NCBI RefSeq assembly: GCF_014706615.1
Contig: NZ_CP054877.1
Location: 930,001 to 994,000, forward strand
Direction: 5' to 3'
Length of the DNA stretch: 64,000 bases
DNA from: Candidatus Vesicomyosocius sp. SY067_SCS001
GTDB taxonomy: Bacteria > Pseudomonadota > Gammaproteobacteria > PS1 > Pseudothioglobaceae
The notes below the pieces were generated by a model. That model did no database searches. It was not told the origin of the DNA and saw nothing but the letters and a program-made list of their open reading frames with translations. Positions 21,625-34,664 of the stretch are shown here, piece after piece. Within the stretch, counting starts at the first letter, position 1; each line of letters opens with the position of its first letter. A program made the translations under genes and the position numbers.

Positions 21625-22254
21625 ATGAGAGTTAAAAGCACTTGGCACAAAAATCAAGTGAAAACCATTGATGACATTGCTAGCACACTAGCATTTAATT
21701 CATGGCGTATTACTAAAAATCATCTAGAAGATTTAATTAACGAAGCATTCGTAATTGAGAAAGCACAAGTATTTGATGTAATATCTGAATACTTATACTT
21801 CTTAATTCAATGTATTGATAGATTGATTCTTGATAAATTAAATTACAATCAACGTCGAACATTGATTATCAAACTTGCCAAACAATCAGCTACTTGTTTT
21901 CATGAAAACAAACAAGAACGTATTGGTTCAGGAGAATATTGGAAGGACTTTATTCAAACTTATAACACCAGATCTCAAAACTACGCCAATTATGAATTTA
22001 CAAATGGTGAGCCTAGTTATCATTTCTTAAGATACTTTGCAAAGAAAATCCAAGAAGCTATGACCAATGTTGATTCAAAATGGATTATACAACAAATTAT
22101 TGAAATTCAAGCACTAAAAGCCTTTAAATCAATAAAAATAAGTATTACAAATTTGATAGCAGTTGAAAAAATAATATTTAAGGCAGAAAAATTAAAAAAT
22201 AAAAACAAGATCCCTAGATCTAAACGAAAATCAATTCTCTCTAAATTACAATAA
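21625..22254 (+). CDS. Conserved-looking protein of unknown function
   Basis: I do not recognise this family. The frame encodes 209 residues, soluble, with no membrane segment or signal. It is rich in aromatic and charged residues (W-H-K, L-I-Q-C-I-D-R-L-I-L, S-G-E-Y-W-K-D-F-I), predicted mostly helical, and ends in a very basic tail (KAEKLKNKNKIPRSKRKS). Normal composition and an ATG after a short gap support a real gene. It sits between the rhodanese gene and trxC, on the same strand with gaps of about 33 and 44 bases, so co-transcription is possible. The basic tail could bind nucleic acid, but that is a guess. Confidence 0.75.
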   Translation: MRVKSTWHKNQVKTIDDIASTLAFNSWRITKNHLEDLINEAFVIEKAQVFDVISEYLYFLIQCIDRLILDKLNYNQRRTLIIKLAKQSATCFHENKQERIGSGEYWKDFIQTYNTRSQNYANYEFTNGEPSYHFLRYFAKKIQEAMTNVDSKWIIQQIIEIQALKAFKSIKISITNLIAVEKIIFKAEKLKNKNKIPRSKRKSILSKLQ

Positions 22255-22298
22255 AAATTTCAACTCACTCATAATAATATCAAAAAATAGGAGCTAAT

Positions 22299-22721
22299 AT
22301 GATTGCAATATGCCTAAATTGTAATAAACTTAACAACATTCCAAAAAACAAATTAAAGAACAAACCTAATTGTGGTAAATGCAAAAATCCAATATATAGC
22401 GGTCATCCTATTGATATAAATGGTATACAACTTACTCGTGCAATAGAAAAAACTGATGAATTATTGGTAGTTGATTTTTGGGCAACCTGGTGTGGTCCCT
22501 GCAAAACATTTGCTCCTACTTTTAAACAAGTTACAACACAACTTGAACCTAACGCCAGATTTATCAAAATTGAAACTGAAAAAGAACAAGTAATTTCTAC
22601 TAAACACAATATTCGCTCTATTCCAACATTAGCCATTTTTAAAGATGGTAAAGAAATAGAGCGCATTTCTGGTTCAATAAATACCCAAGATTTTATTAAT
22701 TGGGTTAATCAATATACATAA
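22299..22721 (+). CDS. trxC: Thioredoxin 2
   Basis: TrxC is a cytoplasmic disulfide reductase with an N-terminal zinc motif. Here C-L-N-C at residues 5-8 and C-G-K-C at about 26-29 form the four-cysteine site, followed by the thioredoxin fold with the active site WATWCGPCK and the cis-Pro loop RSIPTLAIFKDGKE. The 140-residue length matches TrxC. A strong AGGAGC element precedes the ATG. It converges on the rRNA operon, sharing a short terminator region. Confidence 0.95.
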   Translation: MIAICLNCNKLNNIPKNKLKNKPNCGKCKNPIYSGHPIDINGIQLTRAIEKTDELLVVDFWATWCGPCKTFAPTFKQVTTQLEPNARFIKIETEKEQVISTKHNIRSIPTLAIFKDGKEIERISGSINTQDFINWVNQYT

Positions 22722-22747
22722 AAAAAAAGAAGGAACAACAACCCCTT
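22720..22747 (-). terminator. Intrinsic terminator of the rRNA operon
   Basis: Read on the minus strand after 5S rRNA, an AAGGGG / TTCCTT stem (with G-T pairs) and six-base loop is followed by C and nine T residues at 22728-22720. The stem is short but the T run is strong and correctly placed, about 35 bases after 5S. Confidence 0.7.
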
Positions 22748-22781
22748 TAAACATAAATTTATCTAGGAGCTCTAAATTTAA

Positions 22782-22900
22782 AGCCTAGCAATGTCCTACT
22801 CTCACATGGGGAGTCCCCACACTACCATCGGCGCTAAGTGGTTTCACTTCTGAGTTCGGTATGGAATCAGGTGGGTCACACTCGCTATTGTCACTAAGCA
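22782..22900 (-). rRNA. rrf: 5S ribosomal RNA
   Basis: The reverse strand shows the standard 5S arrangement: terminal stem GCTTAG...CTAGGC, the loop B/helix III region CCATACCGAACTCAGAAGTG, AAAC, and GCGCCGATGGTAGTGTGGGG, then the GAGAGTAGG strand. Ends are set by terminal stem pairing and may be off by one or two bases. Last gene of the operon. Confidence 0.95.
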
Positions 22901-23081
22901 AACTGGTTGTATAATTGTGTATAAATCACAATTATAATTAATTAAAAAGTTTTTATACCATAACTAATAGTTAGAAGTTATGACAATCAAATACATTTAT
23001 AAAGTTTATATTCTTATCAGCGTATTACATGACACATCAAACACAAAAATTACAGATTCATTTAAATAATTTGGGTGTTAT

Positions 23082-25977
<2,896 letters not shown>

Positions 25978-26435
25978 ATATAACCCCAAATTATCTATTT
26001 ATACTTTATCTATGTACTGTATAAATTTTTTGCTTAATTAACTATTTAGCAAAGCTAAACCTCTTAATCACTCAAAAAAATACTTTGCAAATAAATAAAA
26101 TTCAAAACCTTATAATATTGGTGTTTATAGTTAGTATTTCACCTTGAAGTCACAAATTATGATAAATCACAATTGGTGAATTCTTTTTATTTCATTGAAA
26201 AATTAATTTCTCAATGAGAATCCATATTTTTTGAAATTGTTGTGTCAATGCAATACACCAATACAGACTATTATGATAATAATCTTCGCGTTGTTATATT
26301 GTATATTTACAAACTTTACTTCATGTATTAAATTGTTAAAGAGCTCTACACTCGAAGGCGCAGTATAAAAACTTAAACAAAACAACAATTAAAAATTTTT
26401 TTGTTTAAGTTTTCTTTGCACAATAAAAGAATACT
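25978..26435 (-). other. tRNA-Ala to 23S spacer with boxA
   Basis: About 460 bases of transcribed spacer with no gene. On the minus strand GCTCTTTAACA at 26334-26344 matches the boxA antitermination element that precedes 23S in gammaproteobacterial rRNA operons. The part next to 23S supplies one arm of its processing stem. Confidence 0.75.
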
Positions 26436-26511
26436 TGGTGGAGCCAGGGAGGATCGAACTCCCGACCTCTTGCGTGCAAGGCAAGCGCTCTCCCAGCTGA
26501 GCTATGGCCCC
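26436..26511 (-). tRNA. tRNA-Ala (anticodon UGC)
   Basis: A 76-base tRNA on the minus strand beginning GGGGCCATAGCTCAGCTGGG and ending in encoded CCA. The anticodon loop TTGCAC holds TGC, and the T loop is GTTCGATC. It lies in the 16S-23S spacer, the classic position. Confidence 0.98.
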
Positions 26512-26618
26512 TTTTTGCTTACAGTATAAACTATATAAACTATAAGTTTATTATAAAAGGGGACTTAATTAAACTTACGTAATAAACGATGGGCCTGAAG
26601 TAATCATAACGCAAAATT

Positions 26619-26695
<77 letters not shown>

Positions 26696-26789
26696 AAAAT
26701 TATTTGTCTATTTTTATTATTTTATGCAATTATCATAAAAATTATCGCACAAATAGTGTGAGGTAATTTTTATTACCTTTATCATTATT

Positions 26790-26815
26790 AAACAACTTGT
26801 TGTGGACACTCATAC
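26790..26815 (-). other. 3' arm of the 16S RNase III processing stem
   Basis: AAACAACTTG-TTGTGGACAC-TCATAC on the plus strand is complementary, with one bulge and two G-U type pairs, to the segment at 28486-28510 upstream of 16S. The two arms flank the gene and would form the long stem cut by RNase III. Confidence 0.8.
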
Positions 26816-26821
26816 TTTTCT

Positions 26822-28368
<1,547 letters not shown>

Positions 28369-28485
28369 AATTCTAACTATTTAGAACATCTAAAAACAAT
28401 TCAAATAAATAAAATTTGCTTTATGTTCAATTTTTTTAAAAGCTTATTTGCTTTAGTTTTTAATGTGCACTTGCACAATTTTATT

Positions 28486-28510
28486 GTACGAGTGCCCACA
28501 CAAGTTGTTT
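28486..28510 (-). other. 5' arm of the 16S RNase III processing stem
   Basis: The plus-strand segment GTACGAGTGCCCACACAAG plus TTGTTT pairs with 26790-26815 beyond the 3' end of 16S. It sits between boxA and the 16S 5' end in the leader. Confidence 0.8.
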
Positions 28511-28519
28511 AATATATTT

Positions 28520-28529
28520 TTAAAGAGCA
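28520..28529 (-). promoter_or_regulatory. rRNA leader boxA antitermination site
   Basis: On the minus strand TGCTCTTTAA lies in the leader between the promoter and 16S. It matches the NusB/NusE boxA core. The leader from 28369 to about 28576 holds no gene; a local stem-loop at about 28463-28497 follows boxA, overlaps the 5' processing arm, and may be a boxB-like hairpin. Confidence 0.75.
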
Positions 28530-28582
28530 ACTACAACATTAAATTGATAAAGCAATTTTTTTGCTACAGTTAAAAACAAAAA

Positions 28583-28610
28583 ATTATACAGATAACAACT
28601 AATCTGTCAA
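28583..28610 (-). promoter_or_regulatory. rRNA operon promoter
   Basis: Perfect consensus hexamers on the minus strand: TTGACA at 28610-28605 and TATAAT at 28588-28583, spaced 16 bases. The region just upstream is an A/T-rich stretch like an UP element. Expected transcription start is about 28576, some 200 bases before 16S. Confidence 0.9.
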
Positions 28611-28749
28611 GTATTATTTTTAACTTTATACTTTCCAGTCCTTATTTAATTAAAAATTAAGGACATTTTCATATAATATTACAAATTATAATAAAGAAAA
28701 ATTAATTAAATTAAATATTAATTAACATTATCTTTACCAAGATGATAAC

Positions 28750-29199
28750 TTAATCCTTTGAAATCACTCTATTAAGCCAATCATCAGCTTGATTAATATC
28801 AACAATTACATGATTGGAATTCACCATTTCAAGATCATTATCATTCCAACCTTTAATTCCCATTTTTAATGAACGAACCTTAGTAAAGCCCATTTGTTGC
28901 ATAGTCAAAGTTGCAAGTACACTACGATTACCTGAGCGACAAATAACAACAATATCTTGGTTTATTGCTTGTACTAATTTTGGCACAGTGTTATCATAAT
29001 TCCAAACACACGCACTCTCAAGTATACCTCTAGGAACATGAATTGAATTTTTAATATGCATCATATCAAATTCATCTTGCTCACGAATATCTAATAATAT
29101 TAAATCTATATTTTTTTGAATCTCTTCTTCTAAGTCCCACGAAAATACCTCAATCACTGATGTTAATGCTTGTGCTACTAATTTTTGATATCTATCCAT
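28750..29199 (-). CDS. Rhodanese-like protein, narL-linked
   Basis: A 149-residue protein with a single rhodanese domain: LILLDIREQDEFDMMHIKNSIHVPRG, then the active-site loop VVICRSGNRSVLA with the Cys, then M-G-F-T-K-V and GIKGWNDNDLE. Residues 1-30 form a helical extension and the last 20 a tail. The C-R-S-G-N-R-S loop is the six-residue type of sulfurtransferases. It starts six bases after the narL stop, so it is probably the third gene of narX-narL-rhodanese. Linkage to a two-component system suggests its expression follows redox or nitrate status, but this is an inference. Confidence 0.85.
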   Translation of the reverse strand: MDRYQKLVAQALTSVIEVFSWDLEEEIQKNIDLILLDIREQDEFDMMHIKNSIHVPRGILESACVWNYDNTVPKLVQAINQDIVVICRSGNRSVLATLTMQQMGFTKVRSLKMGIKGWNDNDLEMVNSNHVIVDINQADDWLNRVISKD

Positions 29200-29204
29200 T
29201 GATT

Positions 29205-29834
29205 TTATTTACAATAACCTTTTTGTGTAACCATTACTGCTACTTCAACGCGTGAGCTTAGTGATAATTTTTTAAGAATTGACTTGACGTGTAGTTTAAC
29301 TGTACCATCAGAAATACCCAATTCTCTAGCAATGACTTTATTACTATAACCACTAGACACCTGGCAAGCTACTTCTTTTTCTCGACTAGTTAAGGAGTCA
29401 AAAGAAGGCTCATTGTCGGTTAATTCATCCCGTAAAGCCTTTGCTAGTATATATCTCATATCTTGTGCAACAACAATTGAACCTTTGATAACTTCATCTA
29501 GAGCATCGACTAGTTCATCTGGATCCATGTCTTTTAATAAATAACCTTGGGCGCCATGTTTAAGACAACTACGTAAATCATATTCTTGGGTACTAGTAGT
29601 TAACATCACAATTGGTATTGTAATATTCTTTGTTTTGAGTATTTTTAACACTTCAAGTCCAGACATTTGAGGCATGCGTAAATCTAATAGAATAATATCT
29701 ACTGATAAAGAAGGAATTTCTATCAAACCTTGCTTTGGCGAAGCAGCAGCACTGGCACTAATTTGTTTAGATTCCAATAAAGCAATGAGTCCATTACGAA
29801 ACAAGGCGTGATCATCAATAATGTAGATTTTCAC
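29205..29834 (-). CDS. narL: NarL/FixJ family response regulator
   Basis: A 209-residue two-domain regulator. The receiver domain has I-I-D-D-H, the phosphoacceptor Asp at about residue 51 in IILLDLRMPQMSG, the Thr in VMLTTST and the Lys in YLLKDMDPDE. The C-terminal LuxR-type helix-turn-helix is LTSREKEVACQVSSG through GTVKLHVKSILKKL. The start is GTG overlapping the narX stop (GTGA), showing coupling. In nitrate-respiring relatives NarL controls nitrate reductase genes. Target promoters are not in this window. Confidence 0.88.
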   Translation of the reverse strand: MKIYIIDDHALFRNGLIALLESKQISASAAASPKQGLIEIPSLSVDIILLDLRMPQMSGLEVLKILKTKNITIPIVMLTTSTQEYDLRSCLKHGAQGYLLKDMDPDELVDALDEVIKGSIVVAQDMRYILAKALRDELTDNEPSFDSLTSREKEVACQVSSGYSNKVIARELGISDGTVKLHVKSILKKLSLSSRVEVAVMVTQKGYCK

Positions 29835-31315
29835 GATACCTTCTGGAAATTGACTATAACACGTGTACTTCCATCAACTCCTGATTCGATTTTAATACTA
29901 GCACCAATTCTTATTGCTCGTTCTTTCATAATATTCATACCAATATTATTTCCCATTACTTCACTTTCATTTTGGTCTTTTTCAAATCCAACACCATCAT
30001 CTTCAATCAATAATTGACAATTAGGTTCTGCTAAAAGCAAAACACGTACATTACGAGCTTTAGCATGTTTACGTATATTAGACAATGCCTCTTGGGTGAT
30101 ACGCATAATTTGCATTTCTACTTCTGGAGATACTTGTAACTTCCCCTCAACCTGTAAATAGGTAGCAATACCTTCTTCTGACATAAATCGATTAAGTAAA
30201 GTTGTTAAAGAAGCCTTAATTCCTTTAGGATCTAACGGTATACGAAAATTATACATAAGTTCACGTAACTCTTGGTTTGCTTGAGTAATATTAGACTGTA
30301 GGCTTAGCACTTTATCGTTTGCATCAGATTTTTTACCTACTTTAAGTATGTTTCCAAGTGCTGTTACTTGTAATTTTAAACTATAAATAGTTTGTGCTAA
30401 TGAGTCATGTATTTCTTGTGATAAAAATAAACGTTCTTGTGACAATTCCATACGTTTAGTTTGGATATCTAGCCAAGCTTTATCTAATGAAATAGCAATA
30501 TTTTCAGCAATAGAACTAAGTAGTACACGCTCATCAAAAGCCAATGATGGCAATGTATCAAAAAACAAATTAAAGGTACCTAATGTTTTTCCATGATACC
30601 TAAGTGGTATAAATATCGTACCAACACTTGCTTTGGTTTGAGATTTCTTACCGACACATTGTGCACAGGTATGTACGCTAAATTGTACACAAGTATCACT
30701 TGCCATAGCCACTTCACCACAAAAACAGTCTGCACTTAATACATCTATTACTTGTCCTTGTTTATCAATTACACCCTGTGTTGCCATCAAGTGAAGCTGA
30801 CTATCATCAGATAAACTACGTGCAGCACCTGATGAAGCACCAGTCATCTTAATAAGAATGTCTAAAAAGTGTGCAAATAATTCATCAATTGAATGTATTT
30901 TATTAAGTTTTGATGACACACTATATAACGTTTCTAAAGAGGCAGATTTTTTACTTAAACGCTGAACTTGTTTATTTAAAATACTCTCCATATCATCATA
31001 TAAACATTGATTTTCATCAATTAGATGATTAATCGCTTTTGCAACAGGCTGAAACGTGGTTTTTTGATTATCACTTAAACGTACACTTTGACTAAACTTA
31101 TAACCATCTACCCAACTTTGCAAGTCGCTAAATGGAGATAAGAAATCTTGACGAATAGACAAGTATAGGCCCAAGTAGACCAATAAAATTAGAATAACCA
31201 ATAATATATCAACTACGCTAGTCATTGTATAAGAAAGCATCGCTTCATACATTAACAATGGTGAAAGCAAAATCGTGACTAAAAAGTAAATATAAAATTT
31301 AGTTTTAATATTCAT
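29831..31315 (-). CDS. narX: NarX-type sensor histidine kinase without periplasmic sensor
   Basis: A 494-residue HPK7-family kinase. Two membrane helices (about 8-27 and 34-54) are separated by only a few residues, so the periplasmic nitrate-binding domain of E. coli NarX is absent. A HAMP-like linker and coiled coil (about 85-140) lead to a GAF-like domain (about 140-290) with a cysteine cluster at about 197, 199, 209, 217 and 220. The phosphoacceptor His is in SQEIHDSLAQTIYSLKLQV, and the ATPase has N-I-R-K-H and IEDDGVGF. It is translationally coupled to narL. The signal may be sensed at the cysteines; that is inferred. Confidence 0.85.
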   Translation of the reverse strand: MNIKTKFYIYFLVTILLSPLLMYEAMLSYTMTSVVDILLVILILLVYLGLYLSIRQDFLSPFSDLQSWVDGYKFSQSVRLSDNQKTTFQPVAKAINHLIDENQCLYDDMESILNKQVQRLSKKSASLETLYSVSSKLNKIHSIDELFAHFLDILIKMTGASSGAARSLSDDSQLHLMATQGVIDKQGQVIDVLSADCFCGEVAMASDTCVQFSVHTCAQCVGKKSQTKASVGTIFIPLRYHGKTLGTFNLFFDTLPSLAFDERVLLSSIAENIAISLDKAWLDIQTKRMELSQERLFLSQEIHDSLAQTIYSLKLQVTALGNILKVGKKSDANDKVLSLQSNITQANQELRELMYNFRIPLDPKGIKASLTTLLNRFMSEEGIATYLQVEGKLQVSPEVEMQIMRITQEALSNIRKHAKARNVRVLLLAEPNCQLLIEDDGVGFEKDQNESEVMGNNIGMNIMKERAIRIGASIKIESGVDGSTRVIVNFQKVS

Positions 31316-31355
31316 TATTTTTTAGTTTAAAACCAAAAAACAGGCCTTTCTTATT

Positions 31356-32699
31356 TTATTTCCCAATACAAAAAGAAGAAAATATTTCATCAAGTAAATC
31401 ATCCGATGAAAATTCACCAGTAATACTACCCATAAATTGACCAGCAAAACGTAAATCTTCAGCCATTAACTCTATTGCGCCATTTTCTAATTGCATAGTA
31501 GCATTTCCAATAGACACTAATGATGCTTCTAGAGCAATGATATGACGTCTTCTAGCAAGCACAATTCCTTCTGATAAATCTTCTAATCCTGAAATATTAA
31601 ATAACTCTTTTCGTAATAATTTTATACCTTCTGAATACTTAGCTGAAACTGACAATTGCACAATATCATTAATCACTTCTCTTTTAATAACGCCATTCGT
31701 TAAATCCACCTTATTTTTAATCAACAATAAAGATTGATCATTAATATTTTTAGGTAGTATGGATAAATCTGGCTTATCATCTTGCGCGTCAAATACCATT
31801 AGCACTACATCAGCATGCTCAATCTCAAAATTCGCTCTCTTGATACCTTCTTTTTCTATCTTATCATGGCTATTACGTAGACCTGCTGTATCAATAATAT
31901 TAAGTGGTACGCCATTTACATGAACAGTTTCTTTCAGAACATCGCGCGTTGTACCTGCAATATCAGTCACAATAGCGCTAGATTCTTGTGTAAGTGCATT
32001 AAGCAATGAAGACTTACCAGCATTGGGCTTCCCAGCAATAGCAACATTCAACCCTTCTCTTAAAATAACACCTTGTGTGGTAAATTTTAAAATAGTTTCA
32101 ACTGTCTGTTTGATGTCTTTTATTTTACATTTAACTTGATCTGATTGCAAAAAATCAATTTCCTCATCCGAAAAATCTATAGTTGCTTCAACAAAAACTC
32201 TAAGCTCAATAATAGATTTAGTAAGTGCATTTATTTGATTAGAAAACTCACCCGATAAAGACCTAAATGCTGACTTAGAGGCTCGTTTTGAATTAGCATT
32301 AATCATATCTGCAATCGCTTCTGCTTGTACCAAGTCCATTTTTCCGTTTAAAAAAGAACGCTTTGAGAATTCACCTGACTCAGCTAGTTTAGCACCAATG
32401 GATATGGCAGATTCCAGTAAAGAGCGCATACCAATCATACCACCATGTCCTTGAAACTCTAATACATCTTCACCTGTAAATGAGTATGGCTTTGGGAAAA
32501 ACAAAGCAATTCCTTTATCTATTTCAGTACTTTCTTGATCAAAAAATAAGCCATAATATGCATATCGTGGTTTGGGAATAAACCCAAGCATTTTTTTTGC
32601 AATAACTTTACATAATGGTCCTGATACACGCACTATGCCAATACCCCCTTTACCAACACTACTGGCTAATGCGCAAATTGTTGTTTTACCGCTATTCAT
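31356..32699 (-). CDS. mnmE: tRNA modification GTPase MnmE
   Basis: With MnmG, MnmE installs the aminomethyl group at U34 of several tRNAs. The 447-residue protein has the N-terminal folate-binding domain (TICALASSVGKGGIGIVRVSG), a helical domain, an inserted Ras-like GTPase with P-loop AGKPNAGKSSLLNAL, GTTRD and DTAGLR, and the family C-terminus FCIGK whose Cys is functional. Its ATG overlaps the gshA stop by one base, so the two form a unit. Start and length match the family. Confidence 0.97.
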   Translation of the reverse strand: MNSGKTTICALASSVGKGGIGIVRVSGPLCKVIAKKMLGFIPKPRYAYYGLFFDQESTEIDKGIALFFPKPYSFTGEDVLEFQGHGGMIGMRSLLESAISIGAKLAESGEFSKRSFLNGKMDLVQAEAIADMINANSKRASKSAFRSLSGEFSNQINALTKSIIELRVFVEATIDFSDEEIDFLQSDQVKCKIKDIKQTVETILKFTTQGVILREGLNVAIAGKPNAGKSSLLNALTQESSAIVTDIAGTTRDVLKETVHVNGVPLNIIDTAGLRNSHDKIEKEGIKRANFEIEHADVVLMVFDAQDDKPDLSILPKNINDQSLLLIKNKVDLTNGVIKREVINDIVQLSVSAKYSEGIKLLRKELFNISGLEDLSEGIVLARRRHIIALEASLVSIGNATMQLENGAIELMAEDLRFAGQFMGSITGEFSSDDLLDEIFSSFCIGK

Positions 32700-34261
32700 T
32701 AATTTTTAAGATATTTTATAAAATACTCAGTTAGAAATGTATCAAAATCTACCAAATCAGAAGCTTCAATTTGGAGTTGTTTTTGACATGAAACCTTTGC
32801 TTGATGATCTAAATAATCGAAATGTTTCTTATTTATTGTATTAAATAAGAACTCACTCCTATATTTCTTAGATAATGAATTAGTGTAATCAAAAAAACCC
32901 TGATTACGGCTTTTCATCTGACTAAGAGCTATCGCAGAAGGTGTTAAATCTGGATTGTTAATACGACATGCTATATCTCGAATAGACACTTGATGGCTTT
33001 CACTTAATAACGCTGTACAATATTCCATCTTAGTGATAATATCAGTCCCCCACTTCTGGCGTGAAATCTGTTTACCTTTGTACATTAGCATTAATTTAGG
33101 CTTACGACCTTCATGGGCAACTAGCTGATCATTAGTGTCAATTCCAAACTGTTCTGAGGTAGAAATAGCACAAGATGGCTCAAGTAAACAAAACAACATA
33201 AACGCTTCTAAAAAATGAATTTGTGGCTTATCGATACCCAATGATAAAAGTGGATTAATATCTATCGACCTTAGCTCAACATAGCCAATACCGCTACTAC
33301 TTAGCGTATTTAAAGAATTTTTATTTGACTCAAGAAACGGTTTCGGACGTACAGAAGCATAATACTCATTTTCAATCTGTAAAATATTAGTATTAAGCTG
33401 CTGATATTTCCCGTGACGTTTTACACCAATCATTTCATACTCAAAACAAGAAGTTTGCATCCCTACTTTAAGGCTGTTTATATAATGACTCAAACTGTTG
33501 TAATTAGCTTTAACACCTGCTTCATCCTCAGCTAAATTTTGATAACCAATATCTCCCATACGCAAAGAGGTAGCATAAGGCTCGTACAAAGTTGAATCAT
33601 TAAATTCAACCAACGAATGGGCATGGTACCCTTTTAAGAATGACTTACATACAGCAGGTGATGCTCCAAATAAATAAGGAATTATCCAACCATAACGCAC
33701 TATATTACGGATTAGACCCATATAGCCATTATCAATAAATGACCTTAACACTTCTGTAGGAGCAAATAATCTTTTATATTGTTTCCAAAATTTATTAGAA
33801 AATGAATAATTAAAATGAATTCCTGCAATAGTTTGCATAACACTACCGTAACGGTTTGCTAGTCCTTGACGATAAATTGTTTTCAACATTCCTTGGTTAG
33901 AAGTTCCATATTGAGCTATAGGAATGGTAGTTTCACCACGAATAACGCAAGGCATGCTAGTTGGCCAAAAATTTTGATCTTTAGGCAAATGATGATACAA
34001 ATAATACTGCGTATTTTCTAAAAAAGATAACATCTCTACTGCCCCACTAAGCGGGGGTGTTACCAATTCTACTAAAGATTCAGAAAAATCTGTGGTAATA
34101 TTGGGATGCGTTAAGGCACAGCCTAAAGCATAAGGATGCGGTACTTGAGAAATTCCACCTTTCCTTGACACTCGCAATCCTTCTTTTTCCAAACCCATTA
34201 AATTACCTTTCAATAGTATATCAAATGGTTTTAATCGTTGAATTTTTTCCTTTAATTGCAA
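32699..34261 (-). CDS. gshA: Glutamate-cysteine ligase
   Basis: GshA joins glutamate and cysteine, the first step of glutathione synthesis. At 520 residues this is the E. coli-type (proteobacterial) family: GLEKEGLRVSRKGG near the N-terminus, TTDFSESLVELVTPP, the substrate loop RYGSVMQTIAGIHFNYSF, and YVELRSIDINPLLSLGI in the second half. The only suitable start is TTG at 34261. Glutathione and its persulfides matter in sulfur oxidisers, so retention is expected. It precedes mnmE. Confidence 0.95.
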   Translation of the reverse strand: MQLKEKIQRLKPFDILLKGNLMGLEKEGLRVSRKGGISQVPHPYALGCALTHPNITTDFSESLVELVTPPLSGAVEMLSFLENTQYYLYHHLPKDQNFWPTSMPCVIRGETTIPIAQYGTSNQGMLKTIYRQGLANRYGSVMQTIAGIHFNYSFSNKFWKQYKRLFAPTEVLRSFIDNGYMGLIRNIVRYGWIIPYLFGASPAVCKSFLKGYHAHSLVEFNDSTLYEPYATSLRMGDIGYQNLAEDEAGVKANYNSLSHYINSLKVGMQTSCFEYEMIGVKRHGKYQQLNTNILQIENEYYASVRPKPFLESNKNSLNTLSSSGIGYVELRSIDINPLLSLGIDKPQIHFLEAFMLFCLLEPSCAISTSEQFGIDTNDQLVAHEGRKPKLMLMYKGKQISRQKWGTDIITKMEYCTALLSESHQVSIRDIACRINNPDLTPSAIALSQMKSRNQGFFDYTNSLSKKYRSEFLFNTINKKHFDYLDHQAKVSCQKQLQIEASDLVDFDTFLTEYFIKYLKN

Positions 34262-34308
34262 AACAAATCCAGATATTAAAATAGTACTATTTTACATTAG
34301 GACAACTC

Positions 34309-34664
34309 ATGAAAACAATCAAGGCAATTGTAGTTATTTTACACAACAAAAACCAAGTAATACTAAATACAAAACGTAAAAAAAGTTGATGAATAGTTTA
34401 TTAAAGTTACATGATGACAGAATTATAAAATATTGAATCAAAATAACAGCCATAATTAGAGAACTAAATAAAGAGTTAGATAAATACAAATTAAGCAACT
34501 AACTCTTAATACAACTAAGATACATAAGTATAAAGGCAGAACTGTTTAGTTAAATATTCATAATATACATCTAACATACAAAGACATCTTTTGGTATTAA
34601 AGGTTAAACAATATATTAGATTGGTATTAAACAAGCATTAAATAATTGTAAACTACTACCTTCC
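34309..34664 (+). pseudogene. Decayed Nudix (MutT) half of a Nudix-ThiE fusion gene
   Basis: An ATG at 34309 with an AGGACA element opens MKTIKAIVVILHNKNQVILN, the first strand of a MutT-like Nudix domain, but stops at 34387-34389. Further on, at about 34446-34500, another frame encodes TAIIRELNKELDKY, which matches the Nudix-box core R-E-x-x-E-E-L. The stretch between carries stops and a frame change, and the W-E-F-P-G-G part is not readable. Just before the downstream ThiE-like frame the same frame already reads IGIKQALNNCKLLPSM, a typical end-of-Nudix linker. Order and spacing fit the 310-residue Nudix-ThiE fusion known in gammaproteobacteria. The Nudix part is no longer functional as read. 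Confidence 0.8.
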
